Shown: positions 13,977 through 21,961 of the stretch, piece after piece | Layout of the letters: each line of letters begins with the position of its first letter | Position numbering within the stretch: the first letter of the stretch is position 1 | Origin: Oscillospiraceae bacterium | GTDB taxonomy: Bacteria; Bacillota; Clostridia; Oscillospirales; Oscillospiraceae | Direction of reading: 5' to 3' | NCBI GenBank assembly: GCA_017436785.1 | Contig: JAFSCK010000002.1 | Coordinates: 1-34,156 of the forward strand | Length of the DNA: 34,156 nt | Translations under genes and position numbers: made by a program | Notes under the pieces: generated by a model | Told to the model about the DNA's origin: nothing | The model's database searches: none | What the model saw: only the letters and a program-made list of their open reading frames with translations

Positions 13977-15362
13977 ATGGCTAACATGTCTAAGACCAAG
14001 GTTCCCATGCCTGAGCAGGACCCCAAGGTCCGTGCCCACAATTTTATGGAAGTCACTCTGGGCTACACCGAGGAGCAGGCCGTTGAGGAAGCAAACCGCT
14101 GCCTGGGCTGCAAGAACCCCGCCTGTGTGCAGGGCTGCCCTGTCAACATCCGCATCCCCGAATTTATCAAGAAGATCCAGGAGCGGGATTTCCGCGGTGC
14201 TCACGATATCATCTTCTCCACCAATCCTCTGGGTCAGGTCTCCGGCCGTGTCTGCCCTCAGGAAAGCCAGTGTGAAAGCAAGTGCGTCCGCGGCATCAAG
14301 GGTGAGCCTGTTGCCATCGGCCGTCTGGAGCGCTTCGTCAGCGACTGGAACTATGCAAACAATCCTGAATCTCCCAAGGATCTGAAGGAAAAGAACGGCA
14401 TTAAGGTAGCTGTTGTGGGTTCCGGCCCTGCCGGCGTCACCTGTGCCACCGACCTGGCCCGTAACGGCTACGAAGTGACCATTTTTGAGGCACTGCACAC
14501 CGTGGGCGGCGTTCTGGTCTACGGCATCCCCGAGTTCCGTCTGCCCAAGTCCATCGTCCAGACCTCCATTGAGCGTCTGAAGTACATGGGCGTTGAGATC
14601 ATGACCAACATGGTCATCGGCCGGGTGCTGACCATCGACGAGCTGTTCGAGATGGGCTATAAGGCTGTTTTCGTCGGCTCCGGTGCCGGTCTGCCCATGT
14701 TTATGGGTATCCCCGGTGAGAGTCTGAAGGGCGTTATGTCCGCCAACGAGTACCTGACCCGTACCAACCTGATGAAGGCCTACACCGAGGAGGCCGATAC
14801 CCCCATCATCAAGTCCAAGGCTGTTGCTGTCGTGGGCGGCGGTAACGTTGCTATGGACGCAGCCCGCTGCGCTCTGCGTCTGGGTGCCGACCATGTTTAC
14901 GTCGTGTACCGCCGCGGCGAGGCCGAAATGCCCGCCCGTGCTGAAGAGAAGCACCACGCCAAGGAAGAGGGCATCGAGTTCAAGACTCTGTGCAATCCCA
15001 TCGAGATCGTAGCTGGCGAGGATGGCCGCGTCTGCGGCATGAAGTGCGTCCGCATGGAGCTGGGTGAGCCCGATGCTTCCGGCCGCCGCCGTCCCATCGA
15101 GGTTCCCAACTCCGAGTTCCTGCTGGATGTGGACACCGTCATCATGTCTCTGGGCACCAGCCCCAACCCCCTGATCCGCTCCACCACTCCCGGTCTGGAG
15201 ACCAACCGGAAGGGCTGCCTGATCGTTAACGAAAACGAAATGACCACCCGCGAGGGCGTCTTCGCAGGCGGCGATGCCGTTACCGGTGCTGCCACCGTTA
15301 TCCTGGCCATGGGCGCAGGTAAGAAGGCCGCCGCAGAGATCCATAAGTTCCTGCAGAAGTAA
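13977..15362 (+). CDS. nfnB: NfnB: [4Fe-4S]/FAD subunit, glutamate synthase small-chain-like
   Basis: The large Nfn subunit, which binds NADPH and the bifurcating FAD. It belongs to the same family as the glutamate synthase beta subunit and is often annotated gltA; no glutamate synthase large chain is nearby. The protein has 461 residues. The N-terminal cluster domain has Cys42, Cys45, Cys50 and Cys54 (CLGCKNPACVQGCP) and Cys93, Cys99 and Cys103 (CPQESQCESKC). The FAD motif is VVGSGPAGVTCA, the NADPH motif VVGGGNVAMDAARCALR and the C-terminal FAD motif GVFAGGDAVTGAATV. AAGGAGG lies 9 bases before the ATG. The pairing with nfnA supports the Nfn role over glutamate synthesis. Confidence 0.92.
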   Translation: MANMSKTKVPMPEQDPKVRAHNFMEVTLGYTEEQAVEEANRCLGCKNPACVQGCPVNIRIPEFIKKIQERDFRGAHDIIFSTNPLGQVSGRVCPQESQCESKCVRGIKGEPVAIGRLERFVSDWNYANNPESPKDLKEKNGIKVAVVGSGPAGVTCATDLARNGYEVTIFEALHTVGGVLVYGIPEFRLPKSIVQTSIERLKYMGVEIMTNMVIGRVLTIDELFEMGYKAVFVGSGAGLPMFMGIPGESLKGVMSANEYLTRTNLMKAYTEEADTPIIKSKAVAVVGGGNVAMDAARCALRLGADHVYVVYRRGEAEMPARAEEKHHAKEEGIEFKTLCNPIEIVAGEDGRVCGMKCVRMELGEPDASGRRRPIEVPNSEFLLDVDTVIMSLGTSPNPLIRSTTPGLETNRKGCLIVNENEMTTREGVFAGGDAVTGAATVILAMGAGKKAAAEIHKFLQK

Positions 15363-15374
15363 TTTTTCTTCTAT

Positions 15375-15407
15375 CTCCCGCTCCAAATTGGAGCGGGAGT
15401 ATTTTTT
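15375..15407 (+). terminator. Rho-independent terminator of nfnAB
   Basis: Stem CTCCCGCTCC / GGAGCGGGAG around AAATT, then TATTTTTT. GTAG copy H begins at the next base. Confidence 0.93.
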
Positions 15408-15511
15408 GTAGGGTGCGGATATATCCGCACCGGGCAGTTACTTACCTTTGAGCCTCTGGTCTGCACGCTCAATTGTCGATGGTGCCCGGCGCAGATTTAT
15501 CTGCGCCCTAC
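15408..15511. repeat. GTAG-family element, copy H
   Basis: Same arms and inner boxes as copy G (GTAGGGTGCGGATATATCC ... CTGCGCCCTAC), 104 bases, directly after the nfnB terminator. Confidence 0.9.
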
Positions 15512-15557
15512 ATTTTTTCATTACAACACATTTCAGAAAAAATTAAAAAATAAAAGG

Positions 15558-15586
15558 AAGACAATTGCCTCCAAATGTGTTATACT
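15558..15586 (+). promoter_or_regulatory. Extended -10 promoter of the DUF3810 gene
   Basis: AAGACA (15558-15563), 17 bases, TATACT (15581-15586) with TG one base upstream of the -10. Confidence 0.65.
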
Positions 15587-15627
15587 AATACAATCCATAA
15601 CTATGTAACAAAAAGGAGGCGTTTCCT

Positions 15628-16803
15628 TTGAAATATTGGTTCGGATACCTGACTGCCGGTATTTTTGCCGCCATCACATGGATTTTGATGATGTTCGGCG
15701 AAAAATTTTCCACACTGGTGGACATGGTGTATCCCTACGTCATCCGTACCACACAGGGGTATCTGGCCCAGTGGTCCTCCATTGTGGATTTTCCCATCTG
15801 GCAGCTGCTGGCGGTGGTGCTGGGCGTGCTGCTGCTGATGAGCTTCGTGCTGATGCTCATTTTGAAATGGAATCCCATTCAATGGGGCGGCTGGGTTCTG
15901 GCGGTTGGTGCAGGCATTTACATGCTGCACATGCTGCTGTGGGGCCTGAATTATTATACCGGCCCTCTGGCGGAGGATATGCGTCTGGATGTCAGCAGCT
16001 ATAATTTGCAGGAATTGACGGAAGCCACGGAATATTACCGGGACAAGGCCAATGCGCTGGCCGCCCAGGTGGACCGGGACGGCAATGCCAACGTGCGCTT
16101 TGCGGATTTTGAAGCGCTGGCAGCCATCGCCGGTGAGGGCTTTGACACCCTGACCTATGAATACCACTATCCCATCTTCGCCGGCTGCAAGACCCCGGTG
16201 AAGAAGCTGGGCTGGGCAGACCTGTATACCTCCGTGGGTATCACCGGCGTTACCTTCGGCATCACCGGAGAGGCAGCGGTGAATCCCCAGATCCCCGATG
16301 TGACCCTGCCCTTTACCATTGCCCACGAAATGGCCCACCGGATGTGTATCGCCCCGGAACGGGATGCCAATTTCGCAGCCTTTCTTGCCTGCTCCGTTCA
16401 TTCCGATATTGAGTTCCAGTACAGTGCCTATTTCATGGCTTACCGCTACTGCTACACCGCCCTTGCCAGCGTCAACCTTCCCGAGGCCGCTGCGGCAGCC
16501 GCCCGGATCAAGAGCGGGGTCAGCTATATGCTGCAGCAAGATATGGATTACTACAGCAATTTCTTCAATGCCAAGAAAAATGAGGTGGCGACACAGGTGG
16601 CCGACACCGTCAACGACACTTATTTGAAGGTCAGCGGCGACGAAAGCGGCATCGCCTCCTATGGTCAGGTCTGTGACCTGCTGGTGAACTGGCACATCCA
16701 GACCGTGGTGCTGCCCTCCATCACCGTGGAGGATTCCCACTTTGACCCCTATGACGAAAGCCAGATCGATTTAACCGGCATCGTCAATGCACGGATCGGA
16801 TAA
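15628..16803 (+). CDS. DUF3810 membrane protein with zinc-metallopeptidase motif
   Basis: A 391-residue membrane protein starting at TTG, which has AAGGAGG at good spacing. Three hydrophobic helices lie in the first 115 or so residues (YLTAGIFAAITWILMMFG; LLAVVLGVLLLMSFVLMLIL; WVLAVGAGIYMLHMLLW). A large soluble domain follows. It carries HEMAHR at residues 233-238 (AHEMAHRMCIAPERDANFAAF), an HExxH zinc site with a downstream Glu/Asp in APERDANF. DUF3810 proteins are common in Firmicutes and Bacteroidetes and are presumed membrane metalloproteases; the substrate is unknown. The C-terminal part includes a helical stretch, an IASYGQVCDLLVNWHIQ segment and an acidic end. Confidence 0.82.
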   Translation: MKYWFGYLTAGIFAAITWILMMFGEKFSTLVDMVYPYVIRTTQGYLAQWSSIVDFPIWQLLAVVLGVLLLMSFVLMLILKWNPIQWGGWVLAVGAGIYMLHMLLWGLNYYTGPLAEDMRLDVSSYNLQELTEATEYYRDKANALAAQVDRDGNANVRFADFEALAAIAGEGFDTLTYEYHYPIFAGCKTPVKKLGWADLYTSVGITGVTFGITGEAAVNPQIPDVTLPFTIAHEMAHRMCIAPERDANFAAFLACSVHSDIEFQYSAYFMAYRYCYTALASVNLPEAAAAAARIKSGVSYMLQQDMDYYSNFFNAKKNEVATQVADTVNDTYLKVSGDESGIASYGQVCDLLVNWHIQTVVLPSITVEDSHFDPYDESQIDLTGIVNARIG

Positions 16804-16814
16804 AAATAAAAACT

Positions 16815-16954
16815 GTAGGGGGCGGCCTCCCGGACGCCCCGAAAGGATTTTGTACCTCGATGGAACAAAATCCTTACAGAATACGGTAATATTCCAAAAA
16901 TCCACCCATCGAGGTTGGATTTTCGGTCGGGGCGTCGAGGACGCCGCCCCCTAC
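16815..16954. repeat. GTAG-family element, copy I, upstream of rsmG
   Basis: GTAGGGGGCGGCCTCCCGGA opens and GACGCCGCCCCCTAC closes, the same subtype as copy B but with a different inside: two arms around AAAATCC...GGATTTT with TACCTCGATGG and CCATCGAGGT. It ends 20 bases before the rsmG start. Confidence 0.8.
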
Positions 16955-16974
16955 ATAACTTTTCGAGGAAAAAT

Positions 16975-17670
16975 ATGATGAAACAAACCTTGACTGCCGG
17001 GCTTCCGGAATTGAATTTGCAGCTTCCGGAGGAGCGGATCGATACCTTGGTGGCCTTTGGACGGGCCATGGTGAAGCAGAATGAGGTAATGAACCTGACG
17101 GGCATCACCGACGATAAGGGCGTTGCCAACTTGCACCTGCTGGACAGCCTGACGGTGCTTTCCACTGCGGACCTGACCGGAAAATCCCTCATCGATGTGG
17201 GCTGCGGTGCAGGCTTCCCCGGTGTACCGCTGGCCATCGCCTGCCCCGATGCCAAGATCACCCTGCTGGACAGCCTTGGCAAGCGGATGAAGTGGCTGGA
17301 GGAGGTTCTGCCTAAGCTGGGCATTGCCGCCGAATGCGTCACCGCCCGGGCTGAGGAGGCGGTTGCCACCCGCCGGGAATCTTATGACTACGCCACCTCC
17401 CGGGCTGTGGCCCGGTTGAACATCCTGCTGGAGCTGACGGCTCCCTACGTCAAGGTAGGCGGCGCAGTGCTGGCCATGAAGGGTGCCGCCGCAAAGGAGG
17501 AGCTGGCGGAATGCCACAATGCCATCAAAAAGCTGGGCTTAAAGCTGGAAGAGGTACGGGAATTTCCCATCGACGGCACCAACCACGCCGTCATCGTCCT
17601 GCGAAAGGTATCCCCCACACCAAAGCAGTTCCCCCGCCGTTTCGCCAAGATCAAGCAGGCACCGCTGTAA
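16975..17670 (+). CDS. rsmG: 16S rRNA (guanine527-N7) methyltransferase
   Basis: RsmG (GidB) methylates G527 of 16S rRNA using S-adenosylmethionine. The protein has about 231 residues, close to the usual 235. The cofactor motif DVGCGAGFPGVPLAI and the following TLLDSLGKRMKWLEEV are diagnostic, as are NLTGITD and the catalytic-region TSRAVARL. Two ATGs are adjacent (16975 and 16978); GAGG lies 6 bases before the first. The frame is open further upstream through the repeat, but nothing supports an earlier start. In many Firmicutes rsmG precedes parA in an mnmE-mnmG-rsmG-parAB run; here it stands alone downstream of them. Confidence 0.95.
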   Translation: MMKQTLTAGLPELNLQLPEERIDTLVAFGRAMVKQNEVMNLTGITDDKGVANLHLLDSLTVLSTADLTGKSLIDVGCGAGFPGVPLAIACPDAKITLLDSLGKRMKWLEEVLPKLGIAAECVTARAEEAVATRRESYDYATSRAVARLNILLELTAPYVKVGGAVLAMKGAAAKEELAECHNAIKKLGLKLEEVREFPIDGTNHAVIVLRKVSPTPKQFPRRFAKIKQAPL

Positions 17671-17697
17671 CCCAAAAGAGTTTATTTTTCCCCGGCA

Positions 17698-17726
17698 TTG
17701 ACACTGCCGGGGAAATCCTTTATAAT
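17698..17726 (+). promoter_or_regulatory. Consensus promoter for antisense RNA 2, inside a hairpin
   Basis: Perfect TTGACA (17698-17703), 17 bases, perfect TATAAT (17721-17726). The -35 lies in the loop of CCCCGGCA-ttgacac-TGCCGGGG, a hairpin that may also end rsmG transcription. Confidence 0.85.
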
Positions 17727-17732
17727 AACAAT

Positions 17733-17822
17733 ACGAAGGGTGCTGCCGGTAGACGGTTGACCCCCCGTTTGCAAAAAAGAAGTAACCGTAAGCTGGGGAG
17801 CTTGGGCGGTTACTTCTTTTTT
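17733..17822 (+). ncRNA. Candidate antisense antitoxin RNA 2
   Basis: Predicted from the promoter at 17698 to a perfect 16-bp terminator stem (AAAAAAGAAGTAACCG 17773-17788 with CGGTTACTTCTTTTTT 17807-17822). It overlaps the stop codon of the leftward toxin 2. The stem is A-rich before and T-rich after, so it can terminate in both directions. Layout and size match candidate antitoxin RNA 1. Confidence 0.65.
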
Positions 17823-17905
17823 GTTATCTGAATGACCAGACTGATCACGCCAAGAATTACAAGACAAAATTGAAACAATTCATCATATATAACTAAGGGT
17901 ATCAC
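17810..17905 (-). CDS. Hol_Tox-like small hydrophobic toxin 2
   Basis: A 31-residue peptide from a GTG start, MIPLVIYDELFQF...SLVIQITKKK. It has one transmembrane helix and a Lys-rich tail and matches toxin 1 in layout, with YDELFQ in place of YSDLIQ and SLVIQITKKK in place of SLFIQIKKK. AGAGGGGG lies just before the GTG. The stop codon lies within the bidirectional terminator. A strong leader hairpin (CAAGGGGGCA / TGCCCCCTTG) precedes the ribosome site. The first 15 bases of the mRNA pair with its 3' region (17964-17978 with 17738-17753). The start is less certain than for toxin 1 because it is not ATG. Confidence 0.72.
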   Translation of the reverse strand: MIPLVIYDELFQFCLVILGVISLVIQITKKK

Positions 17906-17984
17906 CCCCTCTCTGCAAGGGGGCAAAGAAGTGTCTGCCCCCTTGCCACCGCCTACCGCAATTTCTACTGGCAGCACCACAAAT

Positions 17985-18030
17985 ATCCTAACACAGAAAG
18001 TAAGAAAAGATTACCTCTTTTGCGTTATTC
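17985..18030 (-). promoter_or_regulatory. Putative toxin 2 promoter with conserved upstream motif
   Basis: Possible -10 TAGGAT (17985-17990, leftward, with an upstream TG). The 19-base motif, plus strand TACCTCTTTTGCGTTATTC (18012-18030), is at the same 21-base distance as in module 1 and differs from it at one position. Confidence 0.5.
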
Positions 18031-18056
18031 TCTTTCCACATCTTTCTGAAAAGCTG

Positions 18057-18085
18057 TTGAAATTTTCCATGTAAACTGGTATAAT
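18057..18085 (+). promoter_or_regulatory. Sigma-A promoter of plsY
   Basis: TTGAAA (18057-18062), 17 bases, perfect TATAAT (18080-18085). It is divergent from the toxin 2 promoter. Confidence 0.8.
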
Positions 18086-18119
18086 AAACTACTACAAAAC
18101 AAAGAAAGCAGGACCCTTT

Positions 18120-18737
18120 ATGAGCATGATTCTGAGTCTGGGAATGGGATATCTGATTGGCTGCATCAGTCCGGCGGCGTGGATCGCAAAGCGGAAAAAT
18201 GTAGACCTGACCAAGGAAGGCACCAAAAATTTAGGTGCCACCAATACCGGACTGGTGCTGGGAAAAAAGGCAGGTATTTTTGTCATGCTCTTTGACATTT
18301 TGAAATCCTTTTTCTGCTACCGGCTGGCCCATATTCTCTTTCCTCAGATAGCTGTTGCCCGGGTCACGGCCTGCATCGGTGCCATTTTGGGCCACTGCTT
18401 CCCCGCCCACCGGAAATTCCGGGGCGGTAAGGGCTTGGCTGCCTTCGGCGGGCTGATTCTTGCCTACAGTCCGGTGTTCTTCCTGCTGATCGTGATCCCC
18501 GGCATCATTCTGATGGCCCTTTTAAATGTGGGCGTGGCCGCCCCCATTTACGGCACCATCATGTTCCCCATTCTGGTATTTCTGGACCGGGGTCTGGACT
18601 CGGTATTTTACGCCGTTGTCGTGGCCAGCGTCATCATTTTCATGACCCATTGGAGCAATCTCCAGCTGGCGAGACAGCATAAGGATGTCATCAACACCAA
18701 GGATTATGTAAACAAGGTTTTCGGTAAGAAAAAGTAA
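18120..18737 (+). CDS. plsY: Glycerol-3-phosphate acyltransferase PlsY
   Basis: PlsY is the membrane enzyme that makes lysophosphatidic acid from acyl-phosphate and glycerol 3-phosphate, the first step of phospholipid synthesis. The protein has 205 residues with about five hydrophobic helices. It carries the three conserved cytoplasmic motifs: SPAAWIAKR near the N-terminus, GTKNLGATNTG (residues about 38-48), and GHCFPAHRKFRGGKGLA (about 97-113). The third is followed by LNVGVAAP. GCAGGA precedes the ATG, and a consensus promoter lies upstream. No partner plsX is in the window. Confidence 0.95.
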   Translation: MSMILSLGMGYLIGCISPAAWIAKRKNVDLTKEGTKNLGATNTGLVLGKKAGIFVMLFDILKSFFCYRLAHILFPQIAVARVTACIGAILGHCFPAHRKFRGGKGLAAFGGLILAYSPVFFLLIVIPGIILMALLNVGVAAPIYGTIMFPILVFLDRGLDSVFYAVVVASVIIFMTHWSNLQLARQHKDVINTKDYVNKVFGKKK

Positions 18738-18787
18738 AGCCATGATGGAAATGGGCATTTGTCGCACCGGCGCTTACGACGTCCGAA

Positions 18788-18963
18788 GCCTTCCCCTTGA
18801 GGGGAAGGTGGCTCGCCGCAGGCGAGACGGATGAGGTGTAGCCCCGAAGGGGCGTTACCCCGGTACGATTTTGCCGAAAGCAATCAATCGATGCAACTTG
18901 GTACTGCACACCTCATCAGTCACGAATCAAAGATTCGTGACAGCTTCCCCTCAAGGGGAAGCC
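18788..18963. repeat. CTTCCCC/GGATGAGG-family element, diverged copy, between plsY and guaB
   Basis: Left arm GCCTTCCCCTTGAGGGGAAG with a GTGGCTCGCC...GGCGAGACGGATGAGG hairpin. The right arm carries CCTCATCAGTCACGAATC...GATTCGTGAC and GCTTCCCCTCAAGGGGAAGC. The core differs from copies at 21795, 26786 and 28969, but outer hairpins and GATGAGG boxes are the same. Confidence 0.8.
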
Positions 18964-19006
18964 TTGGCGCTCCCGCGCCATAATTTCAATTTCCCGACAT
19001 ACAAAC

Positions 19007-19034
19007 ATACCCCCAACCAATTGGTTGGGGGTAT
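19007..19034 (-). terminator. Likely terminator of guaB
   Basis: A perfect 28-base palindrome ATACCCCCAACCAA / TTGGTTGGGGGTAT, 10 bases past the guaB stop; on the leftward strand GTTTGT follows, a weak T tract. Confidence 0.7.
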
Positions 19035-19044
19035 CCTTGTTTCG

Positions 19045-20550
19045 TTACTTAACAGTGGAAGTAGAGCGCAGGGTGACATCGTGGGCGCCGCCTTCTACGA
19101 TGGAGACGGAGGAGACGAGGGTCAGCTTGGCATCCCGCTGCAGGTCGGGGATGTTGGTAACACCGACGTTACACATGGTGGACTTGACCTTGTACAGGGA
19201 AGCCTCCACGTTGTCGTGCAGGGGGCCTGCATAGGTGACGTAGGAGTCAACGCCTTCCTCGAAGCTCAGCTTGGTGGAGCCGCCCAGATCGTAGCGCTGC
19301 CAGTTACGGGCACGGTTGGAGCCTTCGCCCCAGTATTCCTTCATGTAAGCACCGTTGACCATGACCTTATTGGTGGGGGACTCATCGAAGCGGGCAAAGT
19401 AGCGGCCCAGCATCATGAAGTCAGCGCCCATGGCCAGAGCCAGCGTCATGTGGTAGTCGTGGACGATACCGCCGTCGGAGCAGATAGGCACATAGATGCC
19501 GGTCTCACGGAAATACTGGTCACGGGCTGCTGCCACATCGATGACAGCGGTAGCCTGACCGCGGCCAATGCCCTTGGTCTCGCGGGTGATGCAGATGGAG
19601 CCGCCGCCGATACCCACCTTGACGAAGTCAGCGCCAGCCTCAGCCAAGAAGCGGAAGCCGTCCTTATCGACAACGTTGCCGGCACCGATCTTCACGGTGT
19701 CGCCGTAGTTTTCCCGGACCCACTTGATGGTGTTGGCCTGCCAGCAGGTATAGCCCTCGGAGGAGTCGATGACCAGAACGTCAACACCGGCCTCCAGCAG
19801 AGCGGGGATACGCTTTGCGTAGTCACGGGTGTTGATACCGGCACCTACCAGATAGCGCTTCTTGTCGTCCAGCAGTTCCAGAGGATTCTCCTTGTGGGAG
19901 GCATAGTCCTTACGGAAAACGAAGTACATCAGATTATCGTTCTCATCCACGATGGGCAGGGAGTTCAGCTTGTTGTCCCAGATGATGTCGTTGGCTTCCT
20001 TCAGAGATGTAGCCTTGGGAGCCACCACCAGCTTTTCCCGGGGAGTCATGAAGGAGGAGACCTTCTCCTCGCCGGTCATGCGGCTGACGCGGTAGTCACG
20101 GCTGGCAACGATGCCCAGCAGCTTGCCGTGGGCAGTGCCGTCCTCGGTGATGGCCACGGTGGAGAAGCCGTTGCGGGCCTTCAGAGCCAGTACGTCCTTC
20201 AGGGTGGCATCGGGGGTCAGGTTGGAAGCGGAGGTAACAAAGCCGGCCTTGTAGCCCTTGACCTTGGCGACCATGGCTGCCTGATCCTCAATGGACTGGG
20301 AACCGTAGATGAAGCTGATGCCGCCTTCCTTTGCCAGAGCGATGGCAAGGGTATCATTGGAAACGGACTGCATAACAGCAGAGGTCAGAGGAATGTTCAG
20401 GGAGATGGCGGGCTCTTCCATGCCCTTGCGGTACTTGACGAGAGGGGTCTTCAGACTGACACGGTCAGGAATGCACTCTTCGGAAGTATAACCGGGGACG
20501 AGCAGATATTCGCTGAAGGTGTGGCTGGGTTCCGGATAGTAGTAGGCCAT
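19045..20550 (-). CDS. guaB: Inosine-5'-monophosphate dehydrogenase
   Basis: IMPDH oxidises IMP to XMP with NAD+, the committed step to guanine nucleotides. The protein has 501 residues with a TIM barrel interrupted by two CBS domains (about residues 103-220). The catalytic Cys320 is in [12 protein letters not shown]. The Arg-Tyr flap region is represented by RARNWQRYD, and a monovalent-cation loop matches GGGSIC. A very strong ribosome site (AGGAGG) precedes the ATG. A TATAAT lies 20 or so bases upstream, but its -35 is weak. I saw no guanine riboswitch. An unusually long open frame on the opposite strand is a codon-bias shadow. Confidence 0.95.
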   Translation of the reverse strand: MAYYYPEPSHTFSEYLLVPGYTSEECIPDRVSLKTPLVKYRKGMEEPAISLNIPLTSAVMQSVSNDTLAIALAKEGGISFIYGSQSIEDQAAMVAKVKGYKAGFVTSASNLTPDATLKDVLALKARNGFSTVAITEDGTAHGKLLGIVASRDYRVSRMTGEEKVSSFMTPREKLVVAPKATSLKEANDIIWDNKLNSLPIVDENDNLMYFVFRKDYASHKENPLELLDDKKRYLVGAGINTRDYAKRIPALLEAGVDVLVIDSSEGYTCWQANTIKWVRENYGDTVKIGAGNVVDKDGFRFLAEAGADFVKVGIGGGSICITRETKGIGRGQATAVIDVAAARDQYFRETGIYVPICSDGGIVHDYHMTLALAMGADFMMLGRYFARFDESPTNKVMVNGAYMKEYWGEGSNRARNWQRYDLGGSTKLSFEEGVDSYVTYAGPLHDNVEASLYKVKSTMCNVGVTNIPDLQRDAKLTLVSSVSIVEGGAHDVTLRSTSTVK

Positions 20551-20590
20551 TTTATATATCCTCCTATAAAATTATATACGTTTCATTGAT

Positions 20591-20661
20591 AATGCTGAAT
20601 GCGAAATGCGAAATGCTGAATAATTCCAATCATTTTGCATTCTGCATTTTGAATTTTGCAT
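20591..20661. repeat. AATGC-rich inverted repeat between yitT and guaB
   Basis: AATGCTGAATGCGAAATGCG on the left and its rough inverted partner (TTTTGCATTCTGCATTTTG...GCATT) on the right form one imperfect long hairpin. It ends at the yitT stop codon and resembles no other repeat in the window. Confidence 0.65.
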
Positions 20662-21582
20662 TTATAAGGTTTTTCCGTCGCCGGAATCCAGCATTTCCTT
20701 GACTTCCTTGCCGGAATGGGACAGATTTTTGAAATTGCCCATGACCTCGCCTACGGGGTCCATGACGGCGAAGGTATTGGGGTAGCTGCGGCAGATATTG
20801 GCAACGGCAGCTGCCTGGGTCTTGTTCACCACGCAGATGAGCATATTGGTCTCCTTGCCGGAGTACATGCCCTTTGCGGGAACCAGGGTGGTGGAATGGT
20901 GGGTCTTCTGAATGATCTCCTGAGAAATCTCATTGGGGAAGTCGGTAATGATCTCAAAGCAGATGGCTTCCCGGCCGGACTTCATCAGCCGGTCGCCTAC
21001 GGTGGAGGACATGAAGCTGTACAAAATACACAGGATCACAGGCTCCATCTGATAGCCATAGACGAAATAGCTGGCGATGGCAATGAAAACATTCATGGTA
21101 AAGCTGAAGCCCAGCACGCTCTTGGCGGGATTGCGCTTATGGACGATGGCGGAAATAAAATCCGTACCGCCGGAGTAGGCGCTGGCCTTCATCAGAATGG
21201 AGAAGACATAACCCTGAATGATGCCGGCCACCAGAGGTCCCAGAATCTTGGAGGTGCCGTTCTCTGTGGCATAATGGAAGGCGCTGAGGTCCACATGGTC
21301 CAGAAGGATCAGTCCCACGGAAAACATCACCACATACACCATGGAACGCATGGCCACGGGCTTGCTGACCTCGATATAGCACCAGATGGCAAGGGGCACA
21401 TTGATCAGCAGGCTCAGATAGCCCACGCTGATGCCGGTAATGTGCTGGACCATGGTGCAGATGCCGTTAAGTCCCGAGGGGGCGAACTGGTTTGGGAAGA
21501 CGAACAGCTCATAATTCACCGAGGCGATCAGTGCCACGGCAGCGATGACCAGATACGTCCAAATCTTTTTCGCAGTACGCAT
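20662..21582 (-). CDS. YitT-family membrane protein (DUF161/DUF2179)
   Basis: A 306-residue protein of the YitT family, abundant in Firmicutes and without a firm function. The first 210 or so residues contain about five to six hydrophobic segments with the conserved PNQFAPSGLNGI and SAYSGGTDFISAIVHKRNP loops. The C-terminal DUF2179 domain is cytoplasmic and holds KTHHSTTLVPAKGMYSGKETNMLICVV, typical of the family. The start is ATG with GGAG a short way upstream. It has its own promoter 66-94 bases upstream and may read on into guaB, which follows after the AATGC repeat. Confidence 0.88.
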   Translation of the reverse strand: MRTAKKIWTYLVIAAVALIASVNYELFVFPNQFAPSGLNGICTMVQHITGISVGYLSLLINVPLAIWCYIEVSKPVAMRSMVYVVMFSVGLILLDHVDLSAFHYATENGTSKILGPLVAGIIQGYVFSILMKASAYSGGTDFISAIVHKRNPAKSVLGFSFTMNVFIAIASYFVYGYQMEPVILCILYSFMSSTVGDRLMKSGREAICFEIITDFPNEISQEIIQKTHHSTTLVPAKGMYSGKETNMLICVVNKTQAAAVANICRSYPNTFAVMDPVGEVMGNFKNLSHSGKEVKEMLDSGDGKTL

Positions 21583-21647
21583 ATGACGACGCTCCTATGC
21601 CGAAAAATATGGAATTTACCGCATTCTAATGGGTTTCTTAATCATAA

Positions 21648-21676
21648 ATTGTAGCATAGCTTTTTCCTAGGGTCAA
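21648..21676 (-). promoter_or_regulatory. Promoter of yitT
   Basis: On the leftward strand TTGACC (21676-21671), 17 bases, TACAAT (21653-21648). Confidence 0.75.
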
Positions 21677-21794
21677 GGCGCAAAGTGACGAAAATTAAGA
21701 ACTCTTTGGAGGCAGTTTCCATAAGGTTGGATAAGTGTCCATGCGGGGTGTATGGTTGTCCTTATGCAATATATAGACAATGCGCAAAAGCAAA

Positions 21795-21961
21795 GGCTTC
21801 CCCCGGGGGGAAGCTGGCTGCCCGAAGGGCAGACTGATGAGGAATGCGGGCGGTAATGCTGCGATTTGCACAATGTTCCAGACCTGCTCATATGTCGCAA
21901 CTGCACGCCACCCCTCATCCGTCACGGCTTGCGCCGTGCCACCTTCCCCCCGGGGGAAGGC
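21795..21961. repeat. CTTCCCC/GGATGAGG-family element upstream of dnaA
   Basis: GGCTTCCCCCGGGGGGAAGC opens and CTTCCCCCCGGGGGAAGGC closes. Next to them lie variable short hairpins (GCCC-GAA-GGGC; CACGGC-TTGC-GCCGTG), each followed by a GATGAGG box. The core (GAATGCGGGCGGTAATGCTG) is shared with copies at 26786 (inverted) and 28969. Confidence 0.88.

Noticed and set aside
13884-15386. 500-residue open frame on the minus strand opposite nfnB
   Set aside because: Shadow caused by strong codon bias in nfnB; no start signal, no recognisable motif. The same applies to long antisense frames opposite serS (9287-10474), the Gfo/Idh/MocA gene (11722-12729), dnaA (22179-23375), gyrB (27613-28770) and gyrA (29772-31151).
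18871-20589. 572-residue open frame on the plus strand opposite guaB
   Set aside because: It is the antisense shadow of guaB, Gly/Val/Leu/Asp-rich with no ribosome site or family likeness; guaB on the minus strand has full IMPDH motifs.
20551-20661. Guanine or purine riboswitch before guaB
   Set aside because: The gap to the upstream gene holds only an AATGC-rich inverted repeat and a short leader; no purine-aptamer core was found.
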